Positions 5,403 through 5,880 of a stretch of 5,880 nt of DNA are shown piece by piece (the stretch's first letter is position 1; every line of letters starts with the position of its first letter). Both the position numbers and the translations under genes were made by a program. The notes under the pieces were generated by a model that saw only the letters and a list, made by a program, of their open reading frames with translations, ran no database searches and was not told the origin of the DNA. Location: NCBI GenBank assembly GCA_005880175.1, contig VBJR01000213.1:3143-9022 (forward strand), read 5' to 3'. This DNA is from Chloroflexota bacterium. Lineage in GTDB: Bacteria > Chloroflexota > Dormibacteria > Dormibacterales > Dormibacteraceae.

Positions 5403-5422
5403 CCGGAGCCCGCGGACTCCGG
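5403..5422 (-). terminator. Hairpin just downstream of the carbonic anhydrase stop
   Basis: CCGGAG (5403-5408) and CTCCGG (5417-5422) form a perfect 6-bp stem with an 8-base loop, one base beyond the carbonic anhydrase stop codon on the minus strand. There is no U-tract, so it is a candidate for a U-less actinobacterial terminator only. Confidence 0.33.
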
Positions 5423-5423
5423 C

Positions 5424-5880
5424 TCAGCTCACCTCCGCCAGGCGGCCGGTGCGCACGTCGTAGACGAAGCCGCGGATGCCGTCCTTGCGGGGAACGAAGG
5501 GGCTGGCCGCGATGCGCGCGATCGACTGTCGCACGTCGCCTTCCAGGTCGCCGAACGCCTCCAGCGCGAACGCGGGTCGGATGCCCGTGTCGGCCTGGAT
5601 CTGCGCCTTCACCTGGTCGTCGGTGAATGTCAACATGCCGCAGTCGGTGTGATGGATCAGGATGACCTCCTCCGTCCCCAGCAGCCGCTGCGAGATGACG
5701 AGCGAGCGGATCGCGTCATCCGTTGCCACGCCGCCGGCGTTCCGGATGACGTGCGCGTCGCCCTCCTCGAGGCCGAGGATCTTGTGGACGTCCAGGCGCG
5801 CATCCATGCACGCCAGCACCGCCACCTTGCGCGCCGGTGGAAGCGGCAGGTCGCCCTTCGTGAACGACTCGGCGTAGGCG
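5424..5880 (-). CDS. canA: Beta-class carbonic anhydrase, Rv1284-like (5' end beyond right edge)
   Basis: The visible 151 codons closely follow mycobacterial Rv1284 (CanA): the lead YAESFTKGDLPLPPARKVAV, then ACMDARLDV, HVIRNAGGVATDDAIRSL, LIHHTDCGMLTFTDD, TGIRPAF and a C-terminus RGFVYDVRTGRLAEVS. The zinc ligands of the beta class are present as Cys in ACMDAR and His and Cys in HHTDC, with the Asp-Arg dyad after the first Cys. The enzyme interconverts carbon dioxide and bicarbonate in the cytoplasm. The frame is open to the window end. The GTG at 5825 lies inside conserved sequence and is not the start; comparison with Rv1284 suggests about 10-15 residues are missing. The stop is TGA at 5426-5424. 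It converges on the HAD gene with 145 bases between them. The identification is firm; the gene symbol is by similarity to the M. tuberculosis name. Confidence 0.93.
   Translation of the reverse strand, partial: AYAESFTKGDLPLPPARKVAVLACMDARLDVHKILGLEEGDAHVIRNAGGVATDDAIRSLVISQRLLGTEEVILIHHTDCGMLTFTDDQVKAQIQADTGIRPAFALEAFGDLEGDVRQSIARIAASPFVPRKDGIRGFVYDVRTGRLAEVS

Noticed and set aside
1..5880. CRISPR array, tRNA, rRNA or intact insertion sequence
   Set aside because: No spaced direct repeats, no cloverleaf-like segment, no rRNA-like sequence and no transposase were seen on either strand.

Overview
The window is a very GC-rich, densely coded stretch with GTG starts, a possible leaderless start and actinobacterial-type proteins. 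A high-GC actinomycete, perhaps of the Streptosporangiales type, is the best guess from composition and protein style; I could not test the taxonomy.

Left part (1-1528): the C-terminal end of a metal-dependent amidohydrolase (amidohydrolase_2 family) enters from the left edge. After a 120-base gap comes an OmpR/PhoB-type response regulator with a KdpE-like DNA-binding half. Its receiver has lost the phospho-acceptor aspartate.

Centre (821-3740): a small protein-folding island. The regulator is followed after 5 bases by a zinc-finger-less DnaJ homologue (CbpA type), which overlaps by 11 bases a MerR-like CbpM, the family that modulates CbpA. Converging from the other strand are a small heat-shock protein (Hsp20) and, downstream of it, a GrpE-like nucleotide exchange factor. 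No dnaK lies in the window. Hsp20 has a near-consensus Shine-Dalgarno sequence and a promoter-like pair of boxes, each covered by its own inverted repeat, so repressor control is plausible. The cbpM and grpE 3' ends meet at a short, lower-GC junction where both genes have lost their normal tails.

Right-centre (2710-4440): several reading frames here look damaged. GrpE is frameshifted and lacks its tail, Hsp20 seems to have lost about 19 residues late in its alpha-crystallin domain, a cytochrome P450 survives only as I-helix and heme-binding fragments in two frames, and a further minus-strand remnant becomes continuous only if one G is removed. Either this is a decaying, rearranged segment or the assembly carries small deletions here.

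Right part (4508-5880): an intact HAD-superfamily hydrolase (plus strand) faces a beta-class carbonic anhydrase (minus strand, running off the right edge) that closely resembles mycobacterial Rv1284. The 145 bases between them hold a promoter-like hexamer and a strongly folded stem-loop region that could be a small RNA or a two-way terminator.
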